Source: Liquidambar formosana (taxonomy: Eukaryota; Streptophyta; Magnoliopsida; Saxifragales; Altingiaceae). Taken from it: 64,000 nt of DNA. The number at the start of each line of letters is the position of its first letter. Within the stretch, counting starts at the first letter, position 1. A program made the translations under genes and the position numbers. Below, one piece after another: positions 62,277 through 64,000 of this stretch. The notes below the pieces were generated by a model. The model was not told where the DNA came from. It was given only the letters and a program-made list of their open reading frames with translations, and did no database searches. The DNA lies in contig CM077828.1 of assembly GCA_039720395.1 (NCBI GenBank), positions 15,121,764 to 15,185,763 of the forward strand. The letters run 5' to 3'.

Positions 62277-64000
62277 GACAAAGTATATTAAAGTAATGCA
62301 CATGCCCCAACACATACAAACATGTAGATGAAGTATATTAAAGTGGCTTTTGAAACAAAAATAAAGAAAACAATTCACACACGTGTGCGCACACACACAC
62401 ACACACACATAAGTTGTGGTTAGAAGTTCTTAAGTTTCTTGAATATCCAAGCTTATTCGTTTAAAGAAGTGCACCACGTCAAGCTGGTATACTAACCAAA
62501 GAAAATCATGTAAGTTTATGAAGTGCATTACTAATTCCAATTTATAGCATTCCTCCATAAGGAGTATGCACAAAATCAAAATCCATCCATTACTCTATAT
62601 TAAGATAACTCACTAAATCAAGGTTTCTTTTTGATACATCCAGAGGTGATATAGATTATTGCAGAACTGAACACCCAATTCTTGAGCAGTTCAACAAAAA
62701 ACTTGAGTTCCTTTCAATAACCCTTTAAGTTAATGTTGCCATATTATCATCAGATCATCTTATCCTACTGCGACCTCAAGACCGTCTCAGAAAACTTACA
62801 CCTCAACAGCAAGGGTAAGAACTTTACTCCTCAACAGCAAGGGTAATTAAACCCAATGAATGCAAAAAACATATAGCTCCTTTCCAGTCTCCATCTATCA
62901 TGAAAGACAGCAAACTTTATGATATATCAATCATGAATTAACTTTTTGCTAGTTAATTTACTAGTTAATTTTCTCCAAAAAAGACCATACAGAATGAAAA
63001 TATACTTGTATTGTTATTCCCTATTAATTTCGAAAGGATGGCATAGAGTGAATACCAGGTCCCTTATATTCATCCATGATTTCAGCATACAAACAGAACA
63101 AAGCCAAAAGCTACCTCTCAACAGTTTAAATTAGAACCATTTGGATTTATAACGGAAGCACTTCCAAAATCAGAACAATTTATCATTTCACTCATATTTC
63201 TAAGTTGTTCATCTATCACCTAGATTATCCTCACTTTTAAGTTAAAATTTCCCCTATGATCTCCTTTTCCACCCTAATAAGGGCAAAAAAAAAAAGTAAA
63301 GAAAGGAAAAATATAGAAAGGAAAAATATAGAAGGCTCTTTGTTACCAAATTACTTTGTGAGCACTGAGTAATCTACACAAAAGCATGCACACATATGAG
63401 TGAATCATCTCATTTTTCATATTTCAGACTAAAGTGAAGTTCCATTGTTAGGATCCAACTTTATATTAACCTCGTCTAATTTTTTTATTTACATTAGTAA
63501 ATCCTATGCAAATTCTTGATTATAGGAATGTCAATTTCATAAATTTCAACATCTGTTTGAAGATAAGGTACCAAACAATGAAAATGAGGCCCACTAAAAC
63601 ATCAAACCCAACTAAAATTTCCTTATTAAAAGAAGAGCACATCGAAGATTTCAGATATCTGCAACCACCTTGTTCAAGGAGAAACTTGGCAATTAAAACA
63701 TCTCCAAGAGGACTGGGTACTAGGGCCAACAGCACTGCAGTATCTTCTACCGATTGGCTGAAAACTAAACAATGTAACCAAAGAAAAGCAATATTGCGGT
63801 ATTGCAGCATTACTCTATTCCATCTGGAGACACATCTAGCAAACCAACTCAAGAAAATAGATAAGTCAAGTGCCTAGTATGGTGGAGGAATATAGCAGAT
63901 AAATAAAGTACAAAACCATATACAAAACCAGCATTGCAACATAATTTCATCACATCAAATAGTTGAACATCAAGTAATAAATAGACAACCCAAACACAAA
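62027..64000 (-). other. Kinase intron (incomplete)
   Basis: No kinase exon could be found upstream of 62026. A 110-codon frame on the - strand (63520-63852) resembles no family I know and does not look like the kinase. The rest is AT-rich intron. Confidence 0.55.
62229..62409. repeat. (CA)n microsatellites with a local tandem duplication
   Basis: (CA)n runs lie at about 62247-62271 and 62390-62409. The block AATGCACATGCCCCAACACA followed by ACATGTAGA and AAGTATATTAAAGT occurs twice, at 62230 and 62295; the second copy has lost most of its CA run. Confidence 0.9.

Noticed and set aside
63520..63852. Possible extra kinase exon on the - strand
   Set aside because: Translation (for example VEDTAVLLALVPSPLGDVL) has no kinase subdomain motif, and no donor is in the phase needed by the exon at 62026.
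1..64000. CRISPR arrays, bacterial operons, insertion sequences
   Set aside because: Spliced genes, SINE/LINE elements and a plant tRNA show plant nuclear DNA; the regular repeats seen are satellites or microsatellites.

Overview
This is nuclear DNA from a flowering plant, most likely a woody eudicot. It is AT-rich, the genes are split by long introns, and intergenic and intronic DNA is full of MITEs, SINEs, LINE pieces and an LTR element. I cannot name the species from the sequence.

Five protein-coding genes and one tRNA gene could be built exon by exon. On the + strand are a RABA6-type Rab GTPase (13659-19646, two exons) and a Golgin candidate 2 / golgin-84-like Golgi tether (21622-36757, ten exons, first intron of GC-AG type). 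A tRNA-Phe(GAA) gene lies at 37898-37970. On the - strand are a DUF1295 / steroid 5-alpha-reductase-like membrane protein (40429-48068, nine exons), a plastid FKBP17-type peptidyl-prolyl isomerase (53510-56606, three exons, with a reading-frame break just after the ATG) and the last three exons of a Raf-like MAPKKK of the SIS8/MAPKKK7 type (58020 to 62026, continuing past the right edge).

This gene order matches what I recall of Arabidopsis At1g18200 (RABA6b), At1g18190 (GC2), At1g18180 (DUF1295), At1g18170 (FKBP17-2) and At1g18160 (MAPKKK7), with a partial second copy near At1g73640-73660. The window is therefore a conserved microsynteny block expanded by transposons. The products act in separate places: RABA6 and the golgin in Golgi/TGN trafficking, the FKBP in the plastid, the kinase in signalling. 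They share an old neighbourhood and not a pathway.

Layout: 1-13613 is gene-free, with a 114-bp tandem repeat at the left edge and a dense run of foldback MITEs, a SINE with an 18-bp target duplication, and long G/C homopolymers. 13614-21621 holds RABA6, whose 5.3-kb intron carries three hairpin elements, and then an intergenic MITE. 21622-36757 is the golgin; its intron 5 holds a LINE that was itself interrupted by a 2.1-kb non-autonomous LTR retrotransposon. 36758-48068 holds the tRNA and the DUF1295 gene. 48069-53509 is gene-free and holds an LTR-like insert inside a hairpin element, plus a degenerate CCAAT/G-box repeat array ending at a TATA box. 53510-64000 holds the FKBP and kinase genes, with more LINE and Tourist-like MITE insertions and several microsatellites.
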